A stretch of 36,186 bases of DNA from Sphingomonadales bacterium 63-6 (GTDB lineage Bacteria > Pseudomonadota > Alphaproteobacteria > Sphingomonadales > Sphingomonadaceae): NCBI GenBank assembly GCA_001898545.1, contig MKUB01000196.1, positions 1 to 36,186 on the forward strand. The letters run 5' to 3'. The notes below the pieces were generated by a model that saw nothing but the letters and a program-made list of their open reading frames with translations, ran no database searches and was not told where the DNA came from. Of the stretch, positions 17,867 through 27,000 are shown piece by piece. Within the stretch, counting starts at the first letter, position 1. Each line of letters begins with the position of its first letter. The position numbers and the translations under genes were made by a program.

Positions 17867-17994
17867 TCGCGGACATTGCCCTGATATTCCACTGGCCGCC
17901 CGCCGTGCTGCTGGAAATGGAACTGGCCGAATTGCGCATGTGGCGGGAACTGGCGGTCAGCCGCTGGAATGACATCAACCGGGTGGCCGAATGA
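17537..17994 (+). CDS. gpE+E' -1 frameshift product (tail assembly chaperone)
   Basis: T7 run at 17812-17818 read as GGT TTT TTT CTG; the -1 frame is open to TGA 17992-17994 and ends IADIALIFHWPPAVLLEMELAELRMWRELAVSRWNDINRVAE, a P2 E'-like tail. Confidence 0.75.
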
Positions 17995-20333
17995 ACAAGA
18001 ACCTGCGCCTTCTCGTCAGCTTTGCCAGTTCCGACCGGCTGTCCGGCCCCCTGAAGAATATCGTGGGGCTGGGCCAGTCGGGCAGCGAACAGCTGGCCGC
18101 CATGAAGCGCGAGGCGCGCGATCTGGAAAAGGAAATGCGCAATGTGCAGGGCGAACTGAAGCGTTCCACCGGCAATGTTTCCTCCCTGATGAACCGCGAA
18201 CGCGACCTGGCCGACCGGATTGCCCGCACCAATAGCGAGATGGAACGCCAGACCAAGCTGCTGGCCATCAATGCCCGCGCCGATGCCATGCGCAATCGCG
18301 GTGCGGATCTGCGCTCTGCCGGGACCGAGAATATCGTAACCGGCGTGGCCATGGCCGCCCCGGCCATGCTGGCGGCAAAGCAGGCCATGACCTTTGAAAG
18401 CGCCATGGCCGATGTGCGCAAGGTGGTGGATTTCGACACGCCCCGGCAATTCGAGAAGATGGGGGACGATCTGCTGGAAATGTCCACTCGCATTCCCATG
18501 ACGGCGGAGGGCATGGCCCAGATTGTGGCCGCTGCCGGGCGCGCAGGCGTGGCCCGCAAGGAATTGCTGACCTTCACCGAAGATGCAGCGCAAATGGGCA
18601 TCGCCTTTGACACCACGGCAGAGGATGCCGGGGAAATGATGGCCAAATGGCGCACGGCCTTTGGCCTGGGGCAGGAAGATGTGCGTGGTCTTTCCGACCA
18701 GATCAATGCCCTGACCAATTCCTATGGCGGCAATGTGGGCGCCGTGGCCGGGATTGTGACGCGCATCGGCGCGCTGGGCAATGTGGCGGGCGTGGCCGCA
18801 CCGCAGATTGCCGCCATGGGCCAGCTGATGAATTCAGTGGGCGTGGAAGAAGAAGTGGCCGCCACTGGCATCAAGAACATGATGCTGGCGATGACCAAGG
18901 GGGACAAGGCCACCAAGAGCCAGCAACAGGCCCTGAAATCTTTGGGCATCGACGTGGCCGGGCTGGCCAATTCCATGCAGAAGGATGCGGGCGGCGCGAT
19001 CCTGAACCTGCTGGAAAAAATCCGCCTGTTACCCAAGGAAGCGCAGGCCGGGACGCTGACCCAGCTATTCGGATCGGAAAGCGTGGCCGCCATCGCGCCG
19101 ATGCTGACCAATCTGGACCAGCTGAAAAAGAACCTCACCCTGGTGGGGGATAGCACTGCCTATGCCGGCAGCATGCAGAAGGAATATCTGGCCCGCATCG
19201 CCACCACCGAAGGGGCGCTGGGGCTGGCGAAGAACGGCCTTTCCGCCGTGAACATCACGCTAGGGCAGGCCCTGCTGCCCACCATTACCGAAGGCGCGCA
19301 GAAAGTGGTGGCCATCGCCAATTCCGTGCGCGCCTGGACGAAGGAACATCCCGAGCTTTCCAAGGGCCTGATGCTTGGCGTGACCAGCCTTGCAGCAATG
19401 ACCATTGGGCTGGGCGCGTTGAAAGTGGGGCTTGGGCTGGCAATCGGGCCATGGGCTTCGCTCTGGCGCCTGTGGAAGCAGTTTCAGGTTCTGAAGGAGG
19501 CAGGAGCCTTCGTCTCCGCATTCAGCAAAATCCGGGGTGCAGCGATGCTGCTGGGACAAGGCTTCGCCCGCGCAGGGGCATTGATGGCAGCTAACCCCAT
19601 GGTGCTGATCATCGGTGCAATCGTGATTGCCCTGGCCGTGGCGGGCTATCTGATCTGGCGGAATTGGGACACAATCAAGGGCGCCTTCAATTCCGGCCTG
19701 GCCATGCTGTCCGGCGCGTGGAACTGGCTGAAAGGCACTTTCATGCGCTTCCCCTATCTATTCGGCCCCATCGGTGTGGCCGTGGCCTTTGTCATCCGCC
19801 ATTGGGACGGGATCAAATCCGCCTTTGGCGCCGGGCTGGACTTCCTTGCCGGATTGCCGGGGCGGATGCTGGCCATGGGCAAACAGATCATGGCCGGGCT
19901 GCTGAATGGGCTCGATCCGCTGGGCCTGCGCAACCGGCTGCTGGACATTGCCAAAGCGGGCATCACGGCCTTCAAGAACTTCTTCGAGATCAAATCCCCC
20001 TCCCGCCTGATGATGCTGCAGGGCAGCTTCATCACCCAGGGCCTTGCCAGCGGGATTGAGCGCGGCGGGGATGGGCCCGTGCGGGCGAGCCGGGCCATGG
20101 CAGGCGATGTGGCCATGGCCGCCATGCGCCCCCGCCCCTTGGCCCTCGCCCCCGCACGCGGCGGCGGCATGGCGGCGGCGAACAATAATTTCACCTTCGG
20201 CCCCGGCGCCATCACCATCAAGGCTGCACCGGGCCAGAGCGCGGCCAATATCGCGGATGAAGTTGTGGCTGAATTCCGCCGCCTGGCGGACGGCAAGGCC
20301 GCCGCGAAGCGATCTTCCTTTTCCGATCAATAG
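17991..20333 (+). CDS. T: Tail tape measure protein
   Basis: 780 aa; coiled N-terminus, hydrophobic central segments, TMP-typical FESAMADVRKVVDF...SPSRLMMLQGSFITQGLASGIERGG. Confidence 0.9.
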   Translation: MNKNLRLLVSFASSDRLSGPLKNIVGLGQSGSEQLAAMKREARDLEKEMRNVQGELKRSTGNVSSLMNRERDLADRIARTNSEMERQTKLLAINARADAMRNRGADLRSAGTENIVTGVAMAAPAMLAAKQAMTFESAMADVRKVVDFDTPRQFEKMGDDLLEMSTRIPMTAEGMAQIVAAAGRAGVARKELLTFTEDAAQMGIAFDTTAEDAGEMMAKWRTAFGLGQEDVRGLSDQINALTNSYGGNVGAVAGIVTRIGALGNVAGVAAPQIAAMGQLMNSVGVEEEVAATGIKNMMLAMTKGDKATKSQQQALKSLGIDVAGLANSMQKDAGGAILNLLEKIRLLPKEAQAGTLTQLFGSESVAAIAPMLTNLDQLKKNLTLVGDSTAYAGSMQKEYLARIATTEGALGLAKNGLSAVNITLGQALLPTITEGAQKVVAIANSVRAWTKEHPELSKGLMLGVTSLAAMTIGLGALKVGLGLAIGPWASLWRLWKQFQVLKEAGAFVSAFSKIRGAAMLLGQGFARAGALMAANPMVLIIGAIVIALAVAGYLIWRNWDTIKGAFNSGLAMLSGAWNWLKGTFMRFPYLFGPIGVAVAFVIRHWDGIKSAFGAGLDFLAGLPGRMLAMGKQIMAGLLNGLDPLGLRNRLLDIAKAGITAFKNFFEIKSPSRLMMLQGSFITQGLASGIERGGDGPVRASRAMAGDVAMAAMRPRPLALAPARGGGMAAANNNFTFGPGAITIKAAPGQSAANIADEVVAEFRRLADGKAAAKRSSFSDQ

Positions 20334-20344
20334 GAGCCTCCGCC

Positions 20345-20725
20345 ATGCTGATGGCCCTGGACCAGTTCATCTTCGAAATCGGCACGCTGCCCTATACCGA
20401 GCTTCGCCACCGCTTCGAATGGCGCTTTGCCGAAGGGGACCGTTTTGGCGTGCGCCCGGCCACGCAATTTATTGGCCCCGGCGCGGAAAGCGTGGACCTG
20501 TCCGGCGCGCTTTATCCGGGGGACGGGATTGGCGCCTATTCCTCTATCGAGACTATCCGCGAGCTGGCTGCGCGGGGCGATTCCTACACGCTGACCAGCG
20601 GCGCGGGCGAAGTGCTGGGAGAATTCACCATCCGCTCGCTGGAACTGACGCAGAGCCTGTTCTTTGTGGACGGGGCCCCGCGCAAATCGGATTTCTCCCT
20701 CTCGCTGGTGCGCGCCGATGGCTGA
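20345..20725 (+). CDS. U: Phage tail protein U
   Basis: MLMALDQFIFEIGTLPYTELRHRFEWRFAEGDRFGVRPATQFIGPGAESVDLSGALYPG. Confidence 0.9.
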   Translation: MLMALDQFIFEIGTLPYTELRHRFEWRFAEGDRFGVRPATQFIGPGAESVDLSGALYPGDGIGAYSSIETIRELAARGDSYTLTSGAGEVLGEFTIRSLELTQSLFFVDGAPRKSDFSLSLVRADG

Positions 20726-21734
20726 CCTGCCCTTTGCCACATGGCTGGTGATGCTGGACGGGAAGGATATGACCGACAAGCTGAACCCGCGCCTGCTTTC
20801 CGCCAGCATTACCGAAAAGCGGGCCGAGGAAGCCGACCAGCTGGACATCGTGCTGCAGGATGCGGACGGGCTGCTGGAATTGCCCAGGCCGGGCGTGGAG
20901 CTGGAAATCTCCATGGGCTGGCAGCGCGGGGCGGGCTTGCCGCTGGGGCTGGTCCACAAAGGCCGCTTCCGCGTGGACGAGGCGAAGTGGAGCGGCGCGC
21001 TGGACATCGTGACCATCCGCGCCCGCAGTGCCGATTTCACCGATGCCTTCCGCGTGCGGCGGGAACGCAGCTTTGTGGGCAAGAGCCTGCGGGACGTGCT
21101 GACCGCCATTGCCGGGGAAAACGGCCTGGGCACTGCCATCGACGCCGCGCTGGGCGGGAAGACCATCCCGGCGCTGGGGCCCGGCGCGAAAAGCGATGCC
21201 GCCCTGTTGATGCTGCTGGGCAAACGCTTTGATGCCATGGCCACGGTGAAAGCGGGCAAGCTGATCTTCGCCCCGATCGGCAAGGGCAAGGCCCCCGGCG
21301 GCGGCACCATTCCCACCGTCACCATCGACCGGGCCGACACCAACGGCGCGGAATACGAACGGATAGAGCGGGAGAATTACGGCGGCGTCATCGCCGTGTG
21401 GCATGACAAGGCCACTGGCAGACGGCAGGAAGTGCAGGTTGGCGGCAGCGGAGAGAGCGATGCCAAGCCCAAGCGCATCCGCAAGACCTACGCCAATGAA
21501 GCCGACGCCCGCCAAGCTGCCGAAGCCGAAGACAGCCGCCTGACCCGTGCCAAGGCGAAGCTGAGCTTCACCCTGCCCCTGGGGCGACCGGATATCTATC
21601 CGGAAACGCCGGTGACGGTGAAGGGGTTCAAAGCGGAGATCAACGCGCGGAAATGGGTGGTGGCGGAACCGGTGCACACTATGGATGGAGGTGGCGGGTT
21701 GTTTTCCAAGCTGATGTTAGAAGCAGTCGGGTAA
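20718..21734 (+). CDS. D: Late control protein D / baseplate hub
   Basis: ATG at 20718 overlapping the U stop; MADLPFATWLVMLDGKDMTDKLNPRLLSASITEKRAEEADQLDIVLQDADGLLELPRPGVELEISMGW. Confidence 0.9.
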   Translation: MADLPFATWLVMLDGKDMTDKLNPRLLSASITEKRAEEADQLDIVLQDADGLLELPRPGVELEISMGWQRGAGLPLGLVHKGRFRVDEAKWSGALDIVTIRARSADFTDAFRVRRERSFVGKSLRDVLTAIAGENGLGTAIDAALGGKTIPALGPGAKSDAALLMLLGKRFDAMATVKAGKLIFAPIGKGKAPGGGTIPTVTIDRADTNGAEYERIERENYGGVIAVWHDKATGRRQEVQVGGSGESDAKPKRIRKTYANEADARQAAEAEDSRLTRAKAKLSFTLPLGRPDIYPETPVTVKGFKAEINARKWVVAEPVHTMDGGGGLFSKLMLEAVG

Positions 21735-21755
21735 CATCACTCCGTCTCGGTATAA

Positions 21756-21777
21756 CCCACGCTTTTCATTGCGTGGG
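21756..21777. terminator. Hairpin downstream of gpD
   Basis: CCCACGC-ttttcatt-GCGTGGG. Confidence 0.4.
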
Positions 21778-21817
21778 AATTGAGGTTCACTCCCCATTAT
21801 CAACAAGGGGCACTAGA

Positions 21818-22354
21818 ATGGGTGAGATCAAGCGAGTTCACACTCTGATTTACGGCTTGGTCTATCCTGCGCTGCTGGGGACATACCTGACTACGCTGGC
21901 GAGCGATCCGCCTTTGGGCGGATTGGTATCGTGGCCTTGCTTGATCGCCGTCTATTTCGTGCTGTTGTTTGTCGTTGGTTGCGATTCAGGCCAAACCTAC
22001 AGCATTCCCCAGGCGCTGCTTGATGCTGCGGAAATCATCGTCCTGTTCTTCGTTGTTCGCGGATTTGGGTATTTCGGATCGCCCGAATGCTCCGCTGATT
22101 GCGAACCGGGGTCGATCAGCCCCGCCCGATGGCTCTTGCCCCTCGCGTTCTTGTTGCCGATAGTTTGGCGGGCAGCTTCCGATTGGAAGGGTTTTTCCTC
22201 TGGCATGGGGATATTTCTGACGATCCTGTCGGGGCTCGCAATGCTGTTCAGCTTTATCGCGCTCAATATGTGGACATTGGGAATAACGGCGGTGCTGTTG
22301 TTGGTTTATGCCCTTCTGGCCGTATTCGGTCGCGTCGCGACGGAAAGCGCCTAG
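21818..22354 (+). CDS. Multi-pass membrane protein (moron cargo)
   Basis: ATG at 21818; MGEIKRVHTLIYGLVYPALLGTYLTTLASDPPLGG..., several TM segments; lies between the two gpD 3' copies. Confidence 0.65.
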   Translation: MGEIKRVHTLIYGLVYPALLGTYLTTLASDPPLGGLVSWPCLIAVYFVLLFVVGCDSGQTYSIPQALLDAAEIIVLFFVVRGFGYFGSPECSADCEPGSISPARWLLPLAFLLPIVWRAASDWKGFSSGMGIFLTILSGLAMLFSFIALNMWTLGITAVLLLVYALLAVFGRVATESA

Positions 22355-22393
22355 TTCACATACGCGGTCAGCACCACGACCTTTGGCGTCAAA

Positions 22394-22623
22394 ACGCCCG
22401 CCAAGCCGCCGAAGCCGAGGACAGCCGCCTGACCCGCGCCAAGGCGAAGCTGAGCTTCACTCTGCCGCTAGGGCGGCCGGACATCTACCCGGAAACGCCA
22501 GTGACGGCGACGGGGTTCAAGGCGGAGATCAACGCGCGGAAATGGATGGTAGCGGAGGCGAGCCACACCATGGATGGGGGTGGCGGGCTAGTTTCGAGAT
22601 TGATATTGGAGGCGCTCATTTGA
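22394..22623 (+). pseudogene. Duplicated 3' end of gpD
   Basis: Gap-free 230-bp match to 21505..21734; ARQAAEAEDSRLTRAKAKLSFTLPLGRPDIYPETPVTATGFKAEINARKWMVAEASHTMDGGGG (65 of 76 aa identical by hand count). Confidence 0.85.
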
Positions 22624-22714
22624 AGTTGATACTTAAGCGGCTCACATTCTGGAAATTCGTTGACTTTCCCTTGTCGACTATTTGGGTTCTAGCAGAACGA
22701 TTATCGGGGACTAC

Positions 22715-23929
22715 ATGTCAAAAATCGATTTTGGCGAACATGGCGGCGGACTTCGACATTTCGATGTCGTAGAAGAAGCGCTTGATTACATCTCACAGCG
22801 CATCGTGGAATTTCGGCCTGACGACACATTTGCAGAGTCCGAAACATGGAGGAAGCCGATCGTACATCGATGGCTTGAGATTCAGGAAGAAATTATTAGG
22901 CGGCGCGATGCTGATCTAATGGCCGAGCGAGAGCCAGATTTCGAGTTAAATGGCTTTCTAGCGTTGAAGGCAGCTATTCGGAGAGATTCAAAGGCAGGCG
23001 AAGCCCTGTTCGCGATTAACGCTGAATTTGGCTCAAGTGCTGCCCGTAGCGCAGCATGGTTCGCCACACGACTTCCCGACGAACAAATCTCCATGCCTAA
23101 CACTCGCGATGGGATCATCGGTGTTGTCGCATTCAGCGAAGCAATGGTTGGATCAGGCGATGCTGCTCACAGAGCTAGTCAGATCGCATACAAAAATCTC
23201 GTCAAATCCATACAGAATGACGTCGAAGAGCATCGACGGCAGCTGTTGGATTATTGTGAAAACCACGAAGCGAAAGTAGGCGACCTCAACATTCGCTTGG
23301 AACAAGAGATGCGTCAGTGGAACGAATGGCGTACCGTCACAGGAGGAGAGGTTCAAGCAGACCGCCAGCAATGGTCTGAAGATTGGAATAGCGCTTACAA
23401 CGCCTTCACCGAACAATTAAGCATCGAGGCGCCAGTTGCACTATGGAACTTGCGCGCATTAGAACACACAAGGAATGCTAGGCGCTTACGCCTTTCGATC
23501 GCTAGCTTTTGCATTATCGGTGCATTTTTGCTTATTGGGTTAATTCCGATTTCGTTGAAATCGGTGCATCACCTCATGGGAGACCCGAATGCCTCGGCTG
23601 GGCAATTTAGTCCGCATGAATTAATATTCTCGGCTTCGTTATTACTCTTCTATCTCACCATGTTTTTCTGGCTGATGCGGATAGTAGTGCGCATGTATAT
23701 GACCGAGCACCATCTTGGTATTGATGCAAAATCCCGTGCAGCGATGGCTGAGACATATCTCTCCCTGACAAAGCAACGTGTAGCCACCGATCAGGATCGG
23801 GCAATTGTGCTCGCGACGCTTTTCCGTCCGGTCGTCGACGGAATTGTGAAAGATGACGGTCTACCCGCAATTACACCAGCAGCTATCTTGTCAGGATTGG
23901 CTGGAGGAAAAGCTCATGCAGGCAATTAA
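22715..23929 (+). CDS. Membrane protein of unknown function, resembling DUF6161
   Basis: 404-405 aa; two TM helices (SIASFCIIGAFLLIGLIPISL; ELIFSASLLLFYLTMFFWLM) then LGIDAKSRAAMAETYLSLTKQ...RAIVLATLFRPVVDGIVKDDG. Family recalled, not searched. Confidence 0.5.
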   Translation: MSKIDFGEHGGGLRHFDVVEEALDYISQRIVEFRPDDTFAESETWRKPIVHRWLEIQEEIIRRRDADLMAEREPDFELNGFLALKAAIRRDSKAGEALFAINAEFGSSAARSAAWFATRLPDEQISMPNTRDGIIGVVAFSEAMVGSGDAAHRASQIAYKNLVKSIQNDVEEHRRQLLDYCENHEAKVGDLNIRLEQEMRQWNEWRTVTGGEVQADRQQWSEDWNSAYNAFTEQLSIEAPVALWNLRALEHTRNARRLRLSIASFCIIGAFLLIGLIPISLKSVHHLMGDPNASAGQFSPHELIFSASLLLFYLTMFFWLMRIVVRMYMTEHHLGIDAKSRAAMAETYLSLTKQRVATDQDRAIVLATLFRPVVDGIVKDDGLPAITPAAILSGLAGGKAHAGN

Positions 23930-23936
23930 CTACGCA

Positions 23937-24737
23937 CTATCTGCCCAGCTTGAGGATCCGCTCCGCTCGTTGAATTCGGTATTTGGCGCCTTCCCAATTG
24001 CCGTGAAAACGAAATGCATCACCATCGGAGAAGGCAAAGCGCCAAGGTTCAAATACCAGAGGGTGTAGTACGCCCTGCTGTCCTTCCAGGCGCACGTACC
24101 ATTCCCCGTGAACGTTGAAGACTGTGCCATAAACACCGTTCAGAACGCTCATGCCCTCTGGCGCTGGAAGACCCTTGAGTAGCTGGCTTGCCGCAGGTCG
24201 GCTTGCAAATAGTTTGTCGGCCAAATTCTCAGCGCTGAAAGTGCCGTTCTGATTATCTTTAACAGTTCTGGCAGGCGCGTCGATCGCGGCCGCTATTTTT
24301 TCCGAAATCTTCCGATCGATGTTTACGGTGTTTCCATCACCATTGATCACGATATTAACTTGTCGCGCCTGATCGCGTGCAATAGGTTCATTGAGAGCCT
24401 TGATGGTCTTACGATCTTGAGCTGTGATTTTTCCCTTTTTGAAGCCTTGAACAATAGAAATCACATCAGCCAAGAACCCAACATATGCACCCAACTCTTT
24501 GATATATAGACCGGCGGCAGCTGCGCTCAAAGTGCCGGCAACAGCAAATTCAATCCACCAACTGCCGGTTCCCGAAGCGTGAACCGTCAACTTCAGGTGA
24601 TTTCGTCGCCTTTCGAAGCGTTGGAAATTAGTCCCGACTTCCGCAATCATGGCACCGAGGAGTTGGGCATCTATCACCCCATCGGTTTCGTATTTGATGC
24701 GAAGGAACGGAATGTCCCTATCGGCAATCACCTCCAC
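23937..24737 (-). CDS. Hypothetical protein in the lysogeny operon
   Basis: 266 aa with AGG AGG-type SD; contains a hydrophobic segment and QVNIVINGDGNTVNID. Confidence 0.5.
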   Translation of the reverse strand: MEVIADRDIPFLRIKYETDGVIDAQLLGAMIAEVGTNFQRFERRRNHLKLTVHASGTGSWWIEFAVAGTLSAAAAGLYIKELGAYVGFLADVISIVQGFKKGKITAQDRKTIKALNEPIARDQARQVNIVINGDGNTVNIDRKISEKIAAAIDAPARTVKDNQNGTFSAENLADKLFASRPAASQLLKGLPAPEGMSVLNGVYGTVFNVHGEWYVRLEGQQGVLHPLVFEPWRFAFSDGDAFRFHGNWEGAKYRIQRAERILKLGR

Positions 24738-24842
24738 CCCACACCTCCTGTTTTTTTATTGGATGGCGCCGCAGCGTAACTAAGAATCAACAACGCTCAC
24801 CTTGGTTCATGCTGGCCGCAAGGCCAACCATTTGCCTTTGGA

Positions 24843-25895
24843 TTAGCCTTCAAGCTCGGCAATCCGCTCCAACAGCGCCTTTTCGAACTTATAGATGTCA
24901 ATCGCGCCAGCCACTGAATGGCGCGTCTCATCTTTGCCGGTGAACAGCCCCAGATAGCGGACGTTCTCGCTGTTGAAGTGAAGCCGGGCGAGCGGCTTGC
25001 GATTATTGTCGTCCAGCAGGACCGCACAGTAAGACTTTGCATCGCGGATCACGACGCGCGCCGGATCGATCACACGGGCCGCAATTGCCCGCACGATGTT
25101 GTAACCGGCCAGTTCTTCTTCCGTGGTCACAATCTCGTCAGCGCCAGCCACCTCAACGGGTTCCTCCTCATGGGGATTGGAGGCGCTCAGCGCTGAATTC
25201 AGCCGGTCGTTGACCTTGTCACGGATCAGGCCGCTGATCGAACGGGTGATGTGTTCTTTGAAGGTTTCCCGCACCTGCGGAGTGAGATTGCCTTCATGGA
25301 TGCGGCCAGCGATCAAGCGCACGAACTGATCCGAAGGGCTGGCAAATTCCTTTTCCAGTTCCGCATCGACAAGCGATTGCAGCTTCAGGCTGCCAGCCTC
25401 GCGAATGATCGCATCGACATCGAAGGATTGCTTGGCAAACTTCTCCAGCGTCCGAAGGTCTGTCTTGCTGTATCGCTCAAGCGTAAACTCGAAGAACGGC
25501 ACTTCGTCCATGCGGTTCGCAGCGTCGATGTCAGAGTAGAATTTGTAGATAACGCCATTGGTCAGCACCGCGACGCGCACTTCCTGAATGGCGGAAAAAT
25601 ACCGGAAAAGCTGGGATGCGTGCTTCAGGTTAAGCTCGCCGTTGGCTGGCTTGCATTCAACCAGCATGCGAATGGCATCGCCATCCTTGATGGCGTAATC
25701 GACCTTTTCGCCCTTCTTCGTCCCCACATCGCAGGTGAATTCTGGCACCACCTCGCCGGGGTTGAACACATTGTAACCCAGGGCTTGCAGGAAAGGCATA
25801 ACAAGAGCGTTCTTCGCCGCTTCCTCTGTCGCCAGAACTTCCCGGTGCGCACGCATCGTCCGCGCGACTTCGTCAATCTTCGATCCCAAATCCAT
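24843..25895 (-). CDS. Orphan type I restriction HsdR N-terminal-like nuclease domain protein
   Basis: ATG at 25895 (ORF to 25919); VDYAIKDGDAIRMLVECKPAN gives D...ExK; ALGYNVFNPGEVVPEFTCDVGTKKGEKVDYAI typical of HsdR_N-like proteins. Confidence 0.7.
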   Translation of the reverse strand: MDLGSKIDEVARTMRAHREVLATEEAAKNALVMPFLQALGYNVFNPGEVVPEFTCDVGTKKGEKVDYAIKDGDAIRMLVECKPANGELNLKHASQLFRYFSAIQEVRVAVLTNGVIYKFYSDIDAANRMDEVPFFEFTLERYSKTDLRTLEKFAKQSFDVDAIIREAGSLKLQSLVDAELEKEFASPSDQFVRLIAGRIHEGNLTPQVRETFKEHITRSISGLIRDKVNDRLNSALSASNPHEEEPVEVAGADEIVTTEEELAGYNIVRAIAARVIDPARVVIRDAKSYCAVLLDDNNRKPLARLHFNSENVRYLGLFTGKDETRHSVAGAIDIYKFEKALLERIAELEG

Positions 25896-25915
25896 AGTGC
25901 CCCCCATTCTCGTCG

Positions 25916-26572
25916 TCACATCTTCCGAACGATCCCCACTACGCGGCCGAGGATGTGCAGTTCGCCATCGTGTGCCACTTCCGGCGGGACCGCCGGGTTA
26001 TCGGATAGAATCTTCACGCCATCCGGAGTCGGCCTCAGTCGCTTGACCATGCCGCTGCCGCAATACGCAACAGCCCATATCTTGTCGGCCAGCGTCATGC
26101 TTTGCTGCGATGTATCGATCAGCAGCAAGTCACTGTCGTGGATGGTGGGCATCATGCTGTCGCCTGAGCCCTGGGCGAAATAGACCGCTTCTGGATTGGC
26201 GCTGGTATATTGGCGTAGCCAGCCCCGGCTGAAGTGGCGGACCGTTTTGGTTACCGGGACTTCGAAGGCTGTCGAGCCCATGCCGAAGCGGAGATCGATT
26301 TCTTGGACTTCGACCAGGTCGAGTTGGTCGGCCAGCACAGTTGCCGATGGCGCAGGCAGTGCCCCGACAGAAGGATCGTCCGTTTCGCCTGAAAGGTATT
26401 CGGCTGTAGTGCCTAGCGCGCGCGCAATCTTGTGAAGATGCGACGATCCGGAACTGATCCCCGACTCTAATTTGCCGATTGTCGCCTGTGACAGGCCAAC
26501 CTGCTTCGCAAGCTGAGTCTGAGAAAGACCCAGCTTGTTCCGCAATTCCGCGATTCTCTCACCCGTGCGCAT
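25916..26572 (-). CDS. Phage repressor, HTH + S24 (LexA/CI-like) peptidase
   Basis: MRTGERIAELRNKLGLSQTQLAKQVGLSQATIGKLESGIS HTH; GSGDSMMPTIHDSDLLLID and MVKRLRP give a Ser/Lys dyad. Confidence 0.9.
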   Translation of the reverse strand: MRTGERIAELRNKLGLSQTQLAKQVGLSQATIGKLESGISSGSSHLHKIARALGTTAEYLSGETDDPSVGALPAPSATVLADQLDLVEVQEIDLRFGMGSTAFEVPVTKTVRHFSRGWLRQYTSANPEAVYFAQGSGDSMMPTIHDSDLLLIDTSQQSMTLADKIWAVAYCGSGMVKRLRPTPDGVKILSDNPAVPPEVAHDGELHILGRVVGIVRKM

Positions 26573-26586
26573 AGCAACACACACTT

Positions 26587-26600
26587 ATTCCGTTTGGAAT
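26587..26600. promoter_or_regulatory. Candidate repressor operator 1
   Basis: ATTCC-GTTT-GGAAT in the repressor/cro intergenic. Confidence 0.7.
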
Positions 26601-26634
26601 TGCCCGATACCTTCGATATGCCCTTGACCTTCTA

Positions 26635-26648
26635 ATTCCATATGGAAT
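26635..26648. promoter_or_regulatory. Candidate repressor operator 2
   Basis: ATTCCATATGGAAT, a perfect 14-bp palindrome with the same half sites as operator 1. Confidence 0.7.
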
Positions 26649-26658
26649 AAATGGGGGT

Positions 26659-27000
26659 ATGGAACACGACCTGACACCTTTGGAAGCCTTGGAACTGGCG
26701 GTTACCCGCGCTGGGAGCCAATCAGCGCTGGCGCGCATTTGCCGAGTTGGGCAACCGGCGGTCTGGAAATGGCTGCAATCCTCCAAGCGCATCCCGGCCC
26801 AGCATGTTATCGCAGTGGAGTTTGCCACTAACGTTTCCCGCCACCAGCTGCGCCCGGATATCTACCCACTCGAACCTGCACTTCCCGCCTCCGCGATTGG
26901 CGAGGAAGCCCCGCTCTGTGGCCCAATCCTATCCGTCCATGCGCTCGCGAAATACGGCAATCCGGCCAAGTTTATGGACGAAAGGGAAGTTGCCGCATGA
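26659..27000 (+). CDS. Cro/YdaS-family transcriptional regulator
   Basis: LTPLEALELAVTRAGSQSALARICRVGQPAVWKWLQSSKRIPAQHVIAVEFATNVSRHQLRPDIYP; divergent from the S24 repressor. Confidence 0.85.
   Translation: MEHDLTPLEALELAVTRAGSQSALARICRVGQPAVWKWLQSSKRIPAQHVIAVEFATNVSRHQLRPDIYPLEPALPASAIGEEAPLCGPILSVHALAKYGNPAKFMDEREVAA

Noticed and set aside
21735-22623. Transposon or insertion sequence between the gpD copies
   Set aside because: No transposase, terminal inverted repeats or target-site duplication seen; gpD homology better fits recombinational acquisition.
22099-22623. 174-aa ORF as an independent gene
   Set aside because: First half is an out-of-frame reading of the membrane protein; only the second half is the gpD remnant.
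25251-26183. 310-aa plus-strand ORF antisense to the HsdR-N-like gene and repressor
   Set aside because: Conflicts with two genes carrying recognisable domains.
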